Positions 1 to 8,801 of a DNA stretch of 64,000 nucleotides are shown piece after piece. The stretch lies in contig NZ_CP055153.1 of assembly GCF_014075995.1 (NCBI RefSeq), positions 1,798,001 to 1,862,000 on the forward strand, written 5' to 3'. Position 1 is the first letter of the stretch. Each line of letters begins with the position of its first letter. The notes below the pieces were generated by a model, which was not told where the DNA came from, did not search any database, and saw only the letters and a list, made by a program, of their open reading frames with translations. The position numbers and the translations under genes were made by a program. This DNA is from Adhaeribacter radiodurans (GTDB lineage: Bacteria; Bacteroidota; Bacteroidia; Cytophagales; Hymenobacteraceae).

Positions 1-198
1 GCCATTAAGTTTAGTAAATTAATTTTGCCTAGTTACTTTGTTACTTATAAATAAAAGGGTAAAACTCAATTTAAAGTAAATCCCTGTTTTGTATAATTGT
101 TCTTCCAGAAGAAAACATTGTTTTACTACGTAGTCAATAAGATTCCTTCTGAAGGACAGAATGATTAAACTTGTTTTTGTTTAAATATTAAATTTTTT

Positions 199-858
199 AT
201 GAACCTACAACAGGTTGATAGTATCATATTTGACCTGGATGGTACCCTCTGGGACGCCACCGACAGTTACGTTGCTTCCTGGAATTTAGCGCTGCAACAA
301 TTTGGTATAGAAAAAACTATTACTCGTCCGGATTTAGAAAGTATGATGGGTTGGGAGGAAAAAGCGGTTTTTGAAAAAATGTTCCCACACTATTCCCTAG
401 ACCACAGGCGGCAAATAGCGCAATTGGTAAGCCAAAATCAGGATGCGTACATACCCGTTCATGGAGGCGTTTTATACGAAAACGTTCGTGAGGGTTTAAT
501 AGATTTAAGCCAAAAATACCGTTTGCTGGTAGTAAGTAATTGCCCCGAAAATACCGTCCGCGATTTCCTAAGCTGGTCTGGGTTAGAAAATTATTTTATT
601 GATTACGAAACCCATGGCCGCACGCGCCAATCAAAAGCCGAAAACATTAAGGCGGTAGTGCAACGCAATAATTTGCAAAGCCCGGTGTACGTGGGCGATA
701 CTGAATCAGATAGCAAAGCCGCGCAATTAGCCCACGTGCCTTTTGTTTTTGTTTCTTATGGTTTTGGCAAAGTAGAAAATGCGGCTTATAGTTTTAATTC
801 ATTTCCGGAATTAGTAAAAGCTTTTACAACTTTACCTAAAGCGAAACTACCTAATTAA
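199..858 (+). CDS. HAD-family phosphatase (phosphoglycolate phosphatase-like)
   Basis: A 219-residue cytosolic hydrolase of the haloacid dehalogenase superfamily. The N-terminus carries motif I, DLDGTLWD, with the nucleophile and acid/base aspartates at residues 12 and 14. Motif II is the VVSNCPENT region and motif IV is YVGDTESDSKAA, which supplies the magnesium-binding acids. The insert between motif I and II looks like a helical cap, as in phosphoglycolate phosphatases, and the length fits that group. It stands alone before a same-strand sugar isomerase-like gene about 100 bases away. The substrate cannot be fixed from sequence; small sugar phosphates or phosphoglycolate are typical. The family call is firm and the substrate is open. 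Confidence 0.88.
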   Translation: MNLQQVDSIIFDLDGTLWDATDSYVASWNLALQQFGIEKTITRPDLESMMGWEEKAVFEKMFPHYSLDHRRQIAQLVSQNQDAYIPVHGGVLYENVREGLIDLSQKYRLLVVSNCPENTVRDFLSWSGLENYFIDYETHGRTRQSKAENIKAVVQRNNLQSPVYVGDTESDSKAAQLAHVPFVFVSYGFGKVENAAYSFNSFPELVKAFTTLPKAKLPN

Positions 859-961
859 TTAGGTGCCTCGATGAAATTAGTTTTCGTTAAAATGTATACT
901 GATTAAATAAATTATATTTATTTATCGAACACTGAACAGCTAATAACCAGCAACCATTTAA

Positions 962-1783
962 ATGATGCAGATAAAATTCTTCCGGGCAATTTGGGGAATG
1001 GAGGAACCTACCCTTCAGGCCAATTTACTCAAGATAAAAGAGGCCGGTTTTGATGGGGTAGAAATGATGGTGCCCCTGGACACAAAAAGCCAGGAAGAAT
1101 TACGCGAATTATTAAAAGAATTTAGATTAGATTTAATTGCTTCGCAATGGGCTGCCAGCGGCCGCACCTATACGGAATATTTGCGTTCTTTTGAAGAACA
1201 TTTGTACACGAATGCTTTATTAAAGCCACTTTTTAGTAATTCACAAACTGGCAAAGATTATTATTCGCCCGACCAAACCGCCCAACTTATTCAACGTGCC
1301 GCCGAAATTGCGCAGGAAACTGGCGTGCCCGTACTGCACGAAACGCACCGCGGGAAATTTACTTTTCATACCCGCAGCACCGAATATTTCCTGCATAAAT
1401 TCCCAGATTTAAGGTTAGCCGCCGATTTTTCGCATTGGTGCAATGTGTGCGAGTCTTTCCTGGACGACCAGCCCGAAATTATGGACCTGGCTATTTCGCG
1501 GGTAGATCATATTCACGCCCGGGTAGGACATACCCAATCGACGCAAGTTAGCGATCCGCGCGCTCCGGAGTGGCAGGAAGCTTTGCAACACCATTTAAAT
1601 TGGTGGGATGCCATTGTGAACACGCACCGCCAAAAAGGTACCCAGGTATTTACTATTTGTCCGGAATTTGGTCCGTATCCCTACATGCCCGAAAAACCTT
1701 ACAGCCGCGAACCATTGGCTGATTTGTGGGAAATTAACTTATACATGAAAGATTTGCTGCAAAAAAGGTACAATCAGGTATAA
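962..1783 (+). CDS. Sugar phosphate isomerase/epimerase-like TIM-barrel protein
   Basis: A 273-residue protein of the xylose isomerase-like TIM-barrel superfamily (AP endonuclease 2 fold). Plausible metal ligands appear in the expected order: Glu in HETHRGKF (about residue 127), Asp and His in AADFSHW (about 155), His in VDHIHARVGH (about 184) and Glu in CPEFGPYPYMP (about 234). Members isomerise or epimerise sugars or sugar acids in the cytosol; the substrate here is unknown. Two ATG codons lie next to each other at the start (962 and 965), so the protein may be one residue shorter. No signal peptide is seen. It is probably co-directional with the HAD gene but the gap allows its own promoter. 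Confidence 0.85.
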   Translation: MMQIKFFRAIWGMEEPTLQANLLKIKEAGFDGVEMMVPLDTKSQEELRELLKEFRLDLIASQWAASGRTYTEYLRSFEEHLYTNALLKPLFSNSQTGKDYYSPDQTAQLIQRAAEIAQETGVPVLHETHRGKFTFHTRSTEYFLHKFPDLRLAADFSHWCNVCESFLDDQPEIMDLAISRVDHIHARVGHTQSTQVSDPRAPEWQEALQHHLNWWDAIVNTHRQKGTQVFTICPEFGPYPYMPEKPYSREPLADLWEINLYMKDLLQKRYNQV

Positions 1784-2251
1784 TATAATTCTGAATGAAA
1801 ATACTTTCCATTTAATTTACAAATTCATTATATTTATTTAATTATTTTTCGTAATTCTATAATTAAATTAATAGATACCCGGTAGGAGGGATTCTAGTAG
1901 TTTCAATTTGGCCCTCCTTTTGGGAATGTTATAAATACCGGCCTGGTAGCTTACAATTATTTGCTTTGGCCACCTCTACATAATTTTTGACTCTTCGCGG
2001 AGAGAACTATTTTTTATTCTCTTCTTCGGGCTGCCCGGTAGCGTAAATCTTGTTTTAAGTTTTTTAATAATAGTAAATCAAACTGTCGGTTAAGTTTGTA
2101 AAGAGCAAAATATTTTTTTGTAAGTTATTCTCCTCTAACTTTTTTGCTCGGCTGCTTATCTGCGCTAAACTGTTATTATAATTAGGCTTTACCGGAGCTG
2201 CTTTCTCTTTGATGTTTATCTGTTAGCACCTTTAACGTTTAACTCCATTGT
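1784..2251. other. Intergenic region before the large repeat protein
   Basis: No coding sequence is supported here. A short stem (AGGAGGG at 1884-1890 with CCCTCCT at 1912-1918) could serve as a weak terminator for the upstream gene. A match to the Bacteroidota -7 element, TAAGTTTG, lies at 2091-2098, and would give a leader of roughly 145 bases for the downstream gene. No matching -33 TTG is seen at the right distance, so the promoter is tentative. Confidence 0.4.
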
Positions 2252-5200
2252 ATGAAAGTATTTTTTTACCCCACTCAACCTCTTGCTTTTTTTAGTAATT
2301 GGCAACATTGGTTAGCAATTCTATTTCTGTTAAATATAGCCTCGGGAGCATATGCGCAGAGCAAAGAGTGGGATCAAACCTATGGCGGAGTAATTATCAC
2401 CAGTGGAACTCAAACCTATGGCTCCTCTTACCTGCAAAGTGTTATTACTACCAATAGCGGCTATTTGCTCGGTGGCCGATCTAATTCTCTCATTGGGAAC
2501 GATAAAACCCAGGGGCGCCGCGGTAACTACGATTACTGGCTGGTAAGTACCGATAATAGAGGAAATAAACTTTGGGATAAACGATATGGCGGTTCCGGCC
2601 AGGAAGATTTGCAAGTAGTAGTAAATACCGCCGATGGCGGCTATTTGCTGGGAGGCACTTCCTCTTCGGGTATTGGCGGCGACAAAACCCAGGCGAGCCA
2701 GGGCGGCCAGGATTATTGGATAGTAAAAATAAGTGCCGATGGTAGTAAGCTGTGGGATAAACGTTTCGGGGGTAATGGGAACGATGTACTGAAAGCGTTA
2801 GTGGCGGCACCCGGCGGTGGTTTTATTTTAGGTGGGTATTCTAATTCCGGAGCAACCGGCGATAAAACGCAGGCGAGCCGGGGCAGTAATGATTTTTGGA
2901 TTATAAGAATTGATGAAAGTGGCAACAAAATTTGGGACAGGCGCTATGGCGGTTCGGACAATGATGTATTTAAATCCTTGGTAATTACTTTAGATGGCGG
3001 GTTTTTGTTAGCCGGTTCTTCTAGCTCCGGCATTGGGGGCGATAAAAGTGAACCCGCTTGGGGAGGCATTCAACCCGATTATTGGGTTATAAAAGTAAAT
3101 AGTAGCGGCACTAAAATCTGGGATAAACGGCTGGGAGGTAAGTCTTCGGACGAACTCGAAGCTTTAGTAGCTACGCCAGATGGCGGTTATGTATTGGGTG
3201 GTCTTTCTTATTCTTTCCCGGAAGGCGATAAAACAGATACGCAAGGCTGGTTTGAAGTGGGTATTGGCGAATATTGGTTAATTAAAATAGATGGTAAGGG
3301 TAATAAACTTTGGGATAAAACTGTAAATGGTACGAGCCACGTTGTAAATTCTTTAATTCCTACTACCGATGGCGGATTTCTGGTAGGCGGAGGTAACCCT
3401 ACCGATGAAATGAATGATGTAGATGATTACTGGGTAGCCAAAGTAAATAGTATCGGTAATACTGTTTGGGAGAAATATATCTCGGGCGTGGGTAAAGATT
3501 ATTTAACTAGTATTCTAGCTACCGAAACCAACGAGATTTTACTGGGAGGTTGGTCCGATTCCGGAATGGGAAATGATAAAAGTGGGGCAAAAAAAGGCTT
3601 GTACGATTACTGGTTAGTAAAATTACAGGAGGTGAGCTGCATTCCGGTAATTACTTATGGCTGCGATGATTTAAATATTATTCAGAGCTTCCAATTTAAC
3701 ACTTTGTCTAACAATGCTTCCGGCTGTGATCCGCAAGGCAAAGGTTATAGTAGTTATCCGCCCACGGGCAATTTTACCACAACCGTTACCCGCGATCAAA
3801 CCTATACCATTACTGTACAAGCTTCCCTTACCGAAGATTTTGAGCAAGGCTTTGGCGTTTGGATTGATTATAACAACGACAATGATTTTGATGATGCAGG
3901 AGAGTTTGTATTAAGTACGCCGATAGTTTTTGATGGATATACCGGAACAATAGTTATTCCCGCTACGGCTATGCCTGGTCAACACCGTTTACGGGTCAGG
4001 TCGCATTTTGCTAACGAAATAACCAGCGATGAATCTTGTACAGAATTTGACTACGGTGAAACCGAAGATTATATAATAACTATTAACAATTCGGCCATCT
4101 ATGCAGCCTGGAACAAGCGGTTTGGAGGCTTAGGCCGGGATAGTTATACGGATGTGATCCGCACCACGGATGGGGGCTACTTAGTTGGTGGTTACACTGG
4201 TTCGGAAGACACCGGCGACAAGAGCCAGCCCAGCCGCGGTGCTATCGATTACTGGATTGTTAAGCTCGATGCCGCCGGCAACAAACTCTGGGACAAACGC
4301 TACGGTGGTCCGGGCAACGATTACCTCAACCGCTTAATTGCTACTTTAGATGGCGGCTACCTCTTAGGCGGCAGTTCCGAATCGGGGGCGGGTGGCGATA
4401 AAACGCAGAACAACCGCGGCGACCGGGATTACTGGCTGGTAAAGATCAACAGCGCGGGCGTCAAACAATGGGACAAACGCTACGGCGGCTCGGGCTACGA
4501 TGAGCTGAGCAAAATTACCCAACTCAGCACGGGCGAGTATTTCGTGGCAGGTTATAGTTCTTCGCCGGCTAGTTTCGAGAAAAGCCAGGGCTCGCAGGGT
4601 GGCCGGGATTACTGGGTCTTGAAGCTCAATGCGGCGGGCACCAAGCTCTGGGACCGGCGCTTTGGCGGTAACCTGAACGATAACTTAGAGAACTTTCTGC
4701 TTACCCCCGATGGCGGGTATTTGCTGGGGGGCGCTTCGGCTTCGGGGCTGAGTGGCGACCGTAGTCAGTTGAGCCGGGGCGGGGAAGATTACTGGGTAGT
4801 TCGCCTGGATAGCGAAGGTAACAAAGTGTGGGATAGAAGGTACGGGGGCAGCGATAAAGATCATTTGTTTTCCATGGGTCGGTTGTCCAACACGGCTTTT
4901 TACCTGGGCGGCTACAGCCTCTCGGGCCAGGACGGGGACAAGAGCCAGAACAGCCAGGGCGGCAAAGATTATTGGTTGGTAGTTATTAATAGTGCCGGCG
5001 AAAAGCTCTGGGACAAACGCTTCGGCGGTAGCTTAGACGATGAACTGCGGTCGGTGATCCGAACAGCCGATGGCGGCTACTTGCTGGGGGGCAAGTCCGA
5101 TTCACCCCTCAGCGGGGAGAAGAGCCAGAACAGTAGAGGCAGCAGTGATTACTGGATTGTGAAGCTGACGAGTAGTGGGAGTAAGCAGTGGGACCAACGG

Positions 5201-5707
5201 TTTGGCGGGGTAGGTTACGAGGAGCTGCGTAATATGGTGAGTACGCCGGATGGCGGGTACTTGCTGGGAGGCCGGTCCGAGTCGGGCATCAGTGGGGATA
5301 AGAGTCAGCCGAGCCAAGGCGGGCAGGATTACTGGCTGGTGAAGGTAGCCCTTTCCGGTAGCAACGCTGCAGTAGAGGAAGAAGAAATAATAGGGGCGAA
5401 GCGGGAGAGTACGGAAATGGAATTAGCTAATGGCAAAATCCTAGAAAGTAGCTTAGCGGTACGTCCAAATCCATTCACGGAGCACTTGCAGGTAAGTTTC
5501 ACGTTGCCGCAATCCGAAGGGGTAAGTGTAAAAGTTTATAACAGCCAGGGACAGGAAATGACGACTTTGTTTCAGGGGCAAGCCGAAAGTGGCAGAACGT
5601 ACCAGGTGCAGTGGCAGCCGAAGACCAACCAAGCGGCGGGTTTGTACTTGCTGCGCCTACGCTCAACTACCCAAACCCTCACCCAAAAAGTTATTCTGGC
5701 TAAGTAA
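2252..5707 (+). CDS. Large secreted T9SS cargo: 14 propeller-like repeats plus GEVED domain
   Basis: A 1151-residue secreted protein. Residues 1-36 look like a signal peptide ending in AYAQ. Fourteen repeats of about 60 residues follow, each starting with a WDKRYGG-like block, then DGGYLLGG and a DYWxVK block. Seven copies lie before and seven after a GEVED domain at about residues 466-612 (WIDYNNDNDFDD and the diagnostic GETEDY). The last ~90 residues, with VRPNPF and GLYLLRLRS, are a type A T9SS sorting domain. By family knowledge it is exported through the outer membrane and anchored or released by PorU. The seven-fold count suggests two beta-propellers, which is inference. The second half is clearly GC-richer than the first. 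The function, perhaps binding or adhesion, is unknown. Confidence 0.9.
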   Translation: MKVFFYPTQPLAFFSNWQHWLAILFLLNIASGAYAQSKEWDQTYGGVIITSGTQTYGSSYLQSVITTNSGYLLGGRSNSLIGNDKTQGRRGNYDYWLVSTDNRGNKLWDKRYGGSGQEDLQVVVNTADGGYLLGGTSSSGIGGDKTQASQGGQDYWIVKISADGSKLWDKRFGGNGNDVLKALVAAPGGGFILGGYSNSGATGDKTQASRGSNDFWIIRIDESGNKIWDRRYGGSDNDVFKSLVITLDGGFLLAGSSSSGIGGDKSEPAWGGIQPDYWVIKVNSSGTKIWDKRLGGKSSDELEALVATPDGGYVLGGLSYSFPEGDKTDTQGWFEVGIGEYWLIKIDGKGNKLWDKTVNGTSHVVNSLIPTTDGGFLVGGGNPTDEMNDVDDYWVAKVNSIGNTVWEKYISGVGKDYLTSILATETNEILLGGWSDSGMGNDKSGAKKGLYDYWLVKLQEVSCIPVITYGCDDLNIIQSFQFNTLSNNASGCDPQGKGYSSYPPTGNFTTTVTRDQTYTITVQASLTEDFEQGFGVWIDYNNDNDFDDAGEFVLSTPIVFDGYTGTIVIPATAMPGQHRLRVRSHFANEITSDESCTEFDYGETEDYIITINNSAIYAAWNKRFGGLGRDSYTDVIRTTDGGYLVGGYTGSEDTGDKSQPSRGAIDYWIVKLDAAGNKLWDKRYGGPGNDYLNRLIATLDGGYLLGGSSESGAGGDKTQNNRGDRDYWLVKINSAGVKQWDKRYGGSGYDELSKITQLSTGEYFVAGYSSSPASFEKSQGSQGGRDYWVLKLNAAGTKLWDRRFGGNLNDNLENFLLTPDGGYLLGGASASGLSGDRSQLSRGGEDYWVVRLDSEGNKVWDRRYGGSDKDHLFSMGRLSNTAFYLGGYSLSGQDGDKSQNSQGGKDYWLVVINSAGEKLWDKRFGGSLDDELRSVIRTADGGYLLGGKSDSPLSGEKSQNSRGSSDYWIVKLTSSGSKQWDQRFGGVGYEELRNMVSTPDGGYLLGGRSESGISGDKSQPSQGGQDYWLVKVALSGSNAAVEEEEIIGAKRESTEMELANGKILESSLAVRPNPFTEHLQVSFTLPQSEGVSVKVYNSQGQEMTTLFQGQAESGRTYQVQWQPKTNQAAGLYLLRLRSTTQTLTQKVILAK
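2366..5360 (+). repeat. Fourteen in-frame ~180-base repeats in two blocks of seven
   Basis: Each unit encodes a WDxRxGG block followed by DGGYLLGG and DYWxVK. Seven units precede the GEVED-coding segment (roughly 3650-4090) and seven follow it. Units 6 and 7 of the first block are the most degraded (WDKTVNG and WEKYISG). The units of the second block are more alike and GC-richer. Confidence 0.85.
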
Positions 5708-5750
5708 ACAACAGTATAAATTGCTAAAGTAATTTAGTTGACTTATTTAT

Positions 5751-5812
5751 CGCGTTATTCAGGAGGAATCTATTTCGCTACGTAGCGAAATAGGTTCCTC
5801 CTGAACGACGCG
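5751..5812. repeat. Near-perfect long palindrome (hairpin) downstream of the repeat protein
   Basis: Two arms of 31 bases meet with no spacer around the centre CGCTAC|GTAGCG. The inner 23 pairs have a single mismatch; the outer part has two more. It starts 44 bases after the stop codon. It could end transcription of the upstream gene, although it lacks a following T-run. It could also be a REP-like palindromic repeat. It sits directly beside an inverted-repeat element, which favours a mobile or repetitive origin. Confidence 0.7.
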
Positions 5813-5823
5813 GATATTGTAAC

Positions 5824-6029
5824 TTAACGTGAGTTCGAGATAAGAAAAACCCACATAAATAGTAAGCTCATCTTCTTTAATTCTGTCATTCTGGAAGAAT
5901 CTAACCGGTTACTTGCTGGTTAGATTCTTCCAGAATGACAGAATTAACGGGAAACTCTATTGTTTAATTCATTTGGCTAATACAGGTATGCTTTTTTGTT
6001 ATTATATGCTTATGTCGAACTCACGTTAA
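5824..6029. mobile_element. MITE-like element with 21-base terminal inverted repeats
   Basis: The ends 5824-5844 and 6009-6029 are inverted copies with 20 of 21 positions matching; both begin with TTAACGTGAGTTCGA read inward. The 206-base element has no coding capacity. Inside lies a perfect 30-base inverted repeat (5877-5906 with 5918-5947, 11-base loop). TTAA stands at both outer ends, so part of it could be a target duplication. No transposase is present in the window, so this would be non-autonomous. The call is made from structure alone. Confidence 0.6.
5877..5947. repeat. Perfect 30-base inverted repeat inside the MITE-like element
   Basis: Arms 5877-5906 and 5918-5947 are exact reverse complements with an 11-base loop. 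The arm contains CATTCTGGAAGAATCT. It would form a very stable hairpin in either strand. Confidence 0.75.
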
Positions 6030-6340
6030 TTATTCTTTACTTCTTTTTACTTATTGCAAGCAGGCGCTCGAACTTCTTTTGATTATCTATGAAACTGGGC
6101 AATTACTATTTGGTATAATTAGCTAAGAAAACCAGTTATATTTTTGGCTATAAAGGGCCTTCTAAGATTCCATTAATGCGCAGTGCATTCTGAGAATAGG
6201 AGGAAGATAAGCTTAACCCGCCCGAAAGAGCCAAACGAAGCCAACTAGCCAAAGAGCATACAAATACCTTTCAATCCGCATTAGCACCGGGAATCGATAC
6301 TGAAGGTTAACTACAAAAATCACCTTTTTTAAATCTACTA

Positions 6341-6913
6341 TTATTTTACTCTTCCGGGGTTGTCTATAATAAAGCTTTTCCACGATTTGGTGCCCGCCTG
6401 AGTATTTATTCCTTTCTGATAATGGTGACACATAGCTACAGCTAAAGCATCGGTAGCATCAAATAATTTAGGGGAATCGCTGGGTAGCTTTAAAATTTGA
6501 CTGAGCATGTGTGCCACCTGCTCCTTCGAGGCATTTCCGTTACCAGTAATAGATTGTTTAATTCGTTTGGGAGCGTATTCTACGTAAGGAATATCGCGCG
6601 ATAAGGCCGCAGCAATGGCTACTCCCTGCGCCCGGCCAAGTTTAAGCATGCTTTGGACGTTATTGGAATAAAACTGCGCCTCAATAGCCATTTCATCGGG
6701 CAAGTATTTTTCAATGAGCAAAAGTGTATTATCAAAAATACGCTTTAATTTTACCGCGTGATTGGGTGCTTTTTTAAACGAAAGGGCATCGTATTCAAGT
6801 ACTTTCACTTTAGAACCATTCACCTCAATAATGCTATAACCCATTACATTGGTGCCAGGGTCTACGCCAAGAATAAATTTACTGGTAAGAAGGGTAGGGG
6901 TATTTTGTAACAT
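6341..6913 (-). CDS. ruvC: Crossover junction endodeoxyribonuclease RuvC
   Basis: A 190-residue Holliday junction resolvase that cuts four-way DNA junctions with RuvAB during recombination and repair. The motif LGVDPGTNVMGYSI at the N-terminus supplies the first catalytic aspartate (D18). MAIEAQFYSNN supplies the catalytic glutamate, and KLFDATDALAVAMCHH near the C-terminus gives the last acidic pair. The family usually has about 160-190 residues, so it is complete. It is divergent from a DUF4202 gene with a 112-base shared promoter region. No other ruv genes lie in the window. Confidence 0.95.
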   Translation of the reverse strand: MLQNTPTLLTSKFILGVDPGTNVMGYSIIEVNGSKVKVLEYDALSFKKAPNHAVKLKRIFDNTLLLIEKYLPDEMAIEAQFYSNNVQSMLKLGRAQGVAIAAALSRDIPYVEYAPKRIKQSITGNGNASKEQVAHMLSQILKLPSDSPKLFDATDALAVAMCHHYQKGINTQAGTKSWKSFIIDNPGRVK

Positions 6914-6927
6914 GCTCTACAAAAATA

Positions 6928-6935
6928 CAAACATA
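6928..6935 (-). promoter_or_regulatory. Candidate -7 element for ruvC
   Basis: On the minus strand this reads TATGTTTG, a match to the Bacteroidota -7 pattern TAnnTTTG. A second match, TATTTTTG, lies just downstream at 6920-6927. Either would give a very short leader for ruvC. Confidence 0.35.
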
Positions 6936-6950
6936 TTCTTAAATCTAAGT

Positions 6951-6958
6951 TACGTTTG
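6951..6958 (+). promoter_or_regulatory. Candidate -7 element for the DUF4202 gene
   Basis: TACGTTTG matches TAnnTTTG and lies about 70 bases before the start codon. No clear -33 TTG is visible at the usual distance. Confidence 0.4.
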
Positions 6959-7025
6959 TACTACCCCGCTAACAGCGGTTACCCGAAATTAATTACCTTT
7001 AACGAACAAAACTTTAAAGATTTTT

Positions 7026-7625
7026 ATGGTAAAGGACCAAAAGCGCTTTAACGCGGCTATTGCCCGCTTTGATGCCTTAAATAGCGAAGATCCTAATACA
7101 GAGATTTATAACGATAAAATTTATCCTAAAGAATTATTGTATGCCCAGCGCATGACAGAGTGGTTGTTTAAAGTAGAGCCCAATCCATCAGAAGCCTTGC
7201 AATTAGCGGTGCGATGCCAGCACTTACGCCGCTGGACTATTCCCCGCCGGGAGTATTCCATGGACTTGGCAGGTTATAATAAATGGCGCAACACGCTCCG
7301 GAAATACCACGCCGATTTAGCTGGCCAAGAGTTGCAGGAAGTTGGCTACAATCCGGAAATTATTGACCGGGTTCAGTTTCTGGTTTTAAAAAGACAATTA
7401 AAGATTGATCCGGAGGTCCAATTGTTGGAAGATATTGTTTGTTTGGTGTTTCTGGAAAATTATTTTCTGGATTTTGCCCGTCAGCACGAAGAAGAAAAAG
7501 TAGTGGATATTGTTCAAAAAACCTGGCGTAAAATGACTACGCGCGGTCAACAAATAGCTCTTACTTTGCCTATGTCCGATGAAGCAAAACAATTAGTAGG
7601 TAAAGCCTTAGCGGGTTCTTTATAA
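7026..7625 (+). CDS. DUF4202 family protein
   Basis: A 199-residue soluble protein recognised as a DUF4202 member from its overall pattern: an N-terminal RFNAAIARFDALNSEDPN block, then RCQHLRRWTIPRREY, AGYNKWRN and a C-terminal EDIVCLVFLENYF helix. The conserved His and Arg residues of RCQHLRRW and the EDxxCLVFLExYF block give it a look of an HD-like helical fold, but that is inference. No function is assigned in the family as far as I know. There is no signal peptide or membrane segment. It is divergent from ruvC and followed by the metallo-beta-lactamase gene 66 bases on. Confidence 0.8.
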   Translation: MVKDQKRFNAAIARFDALNSEDPNTEIYNDKIYPKELLYAQRMTEWLFKVEPNPSEALQLAVRCQHLRRWTIPRREYSMDLAGYNKWRNTLRKYHADLAGQELQEVGYNPEIIDRVQFLVLKRQLKIDPEVQLLEDIVCLVFLENYFLDFARQHEEEKVVDIVQKTWRKMTTRGQQIALTLPMSDEAKQLVGKALAGSL

Positions 7626-7691
7626 CTCCGAGCAAATTACAGTTTTTTAATAAATAGTTTATCGTCCTCTTTAAAAACCAAAACTTCTGGT

Positions 7692-8801
7692 ATGAAAAAT
7701 AATGTCTTCCGTTTAGTAAGTTTCGTGTTAATTGCTTTGCCGTTGCAGTTTTGTTCTTCCCCTAAAACCAAGGCACTTACTGCTAAAAACGAGGCGGGCA
7801 GTTTGAATTTAGTAAAAAAGGAAGCACAACATTTAACTTTATACTGGATAGATGTAGAAGGCGGAGCCGCTACTTTACTCGTTACCCCAGCCGGCGAATC
7901 AATACTAATAGATTCGGGCAATCCTGGTGGTCGGGATGCGGATAGAATTTACCACGTAGCAAAAGACGTGGCCGGTTTAACTCAGATTGATCATTTAATT
8001 ATTACGCATTGGCACGTTGATCATTATGGCGGAGCGGCCGAATTGGTGACAAAACTACCCATTTTGGAAGTACACGATAAAGGCATTCCGGAATCATTAC
8101 CTGAAGATAAAGAGTTTACCACCCGCATTCAGCCTTACCGAGATATGTTAGTAAAGAAGCGTTCGCAGCTACAAGCAAATCAATTAATAAATTTAGAAAG
8201 TTTGCCTGCCAAATTTTCGAAACTGAGCCTCCGGGTACTAGGTTTTGATAAAAAATTTATTCCGATAACAAAATCCCGTACTCCGGGTGCCGATTGTAAT
8301 GTAACGGATAAACCCATTAATACTACGGATAATGCAAACAGCACAGTACTAGTGCTAGACTATGGCCCGTTTCGGTTTTTTGATGGCGGTGATTTAACCT
8401 GGAATATAGAAAAAACGTTGGTGTGCCCGGATAACCTGGTAGGTACAGTAGATGTTTATCAGGTAAATCACCATGGCTTAGATCAAAGCAATAATCCGGC
8501 GTTAATTAAAACTTTAGCACCAACGGTAGCTATTATGAACAATGGTCCGCGTAAAGGTGGCGGACCCGAAACAATTCAAACTTTAAAAGGTATTTCTTCT
8601 CTGCAAGGTAATTTTCAGCTGCATAAAAACATTCGCGCCGATTCAGTTTATAATACTAACAGTCAATTTATTGCTAACCTGAAAGAAAAGTGTGAGGCAA
8701 ATTTTATTAAAATGACTGTAGAGCCAAATGGCGAAAAATACACGATTAGTATTCCGGCTAAAAACTACTCAAAAGCCTTTTCAACCAAAATAAATCCTTA
8801 A
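7692..8801 (+). CDS. MBL-fold metallo-hydrolase, probable lipoprotein
   Basis: A 369-residue metallo-beta-lactamase-fold hydrolase. The metal-binding motif HxHxDH is present as THWHVDHYGG. Further likely ligands are DGGDLTW and the NHHG block. The arrangement resembles the C-terminal hydrolase domain of ComEC-type proteins and stand-alone relatives. The first 22 residues are hydrophobic and end in LPLQFC, a loose lipobox, so it is probably a lipoprotein outside the inner membrane. Two cysteines (ADCNV and LVCPDN) may pair. The substrate is unknown; this fold includes phosphodiesterases and nucleases. No partner gene is adjacent. Confidence 0.82.
   Translation: MKNNVFRLVSFVLIALPLQFCSSPKTKALTAKNEAGSLNLVKKEAQHLTLYWIDVEGGAATLLVTPAGESILIDSGNPGGRDADRIYHVAKDVAGLTQIDHLIITHWHVDHYGGAAELVTKLPILEVHDKGIPESLPEDKEFTTRIQPYRDMLVKKRSQLQANQLINLESLPAKFSKLSLRVLGFDKKFIPITKSRTPGADCNVTDKPINTTDNANSTVLVLDYGPFRFFDGGDLTWNIEKTLVCPDNLVGTVDVYQVNHHGLDQSNNPALIKTLAPTVAIMNNGPRKGGGPETIQTLKGISSLQGNFQLHKNIRADSVYNTNSQFIANLKEKCEANFIKMTVEPNGEKYTISIPAKNYSKAFSTKINP

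Larger units (their letters stand above)
5708..6340. other. Intergenic region carrying only repeats
   Basis: This gap between the repeat protein and ruvC holds the long palindrome and the MITE-like element in its first half. The remainder, up to the ruvC stop codon, has no supported gene. A short reading frame on the minus strand overlaps the 3' end of ruvC in another frame and shows no family features. Confidence 0.5.

Noticed and set aside
5824-6029. A tRNA or other structured RNA in the inverted-repeat element
   Set aside because: The arms are perfect long inverted repeats without the T-loop or D-loop signatures of a tRNA; a mobile-element origin explains them better.
6213-6431. A 72-codon minus-strand frame at the ruvC end
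   Set aside because: It overlaps ruvC in another frame and has no recognisable domain or promoter.
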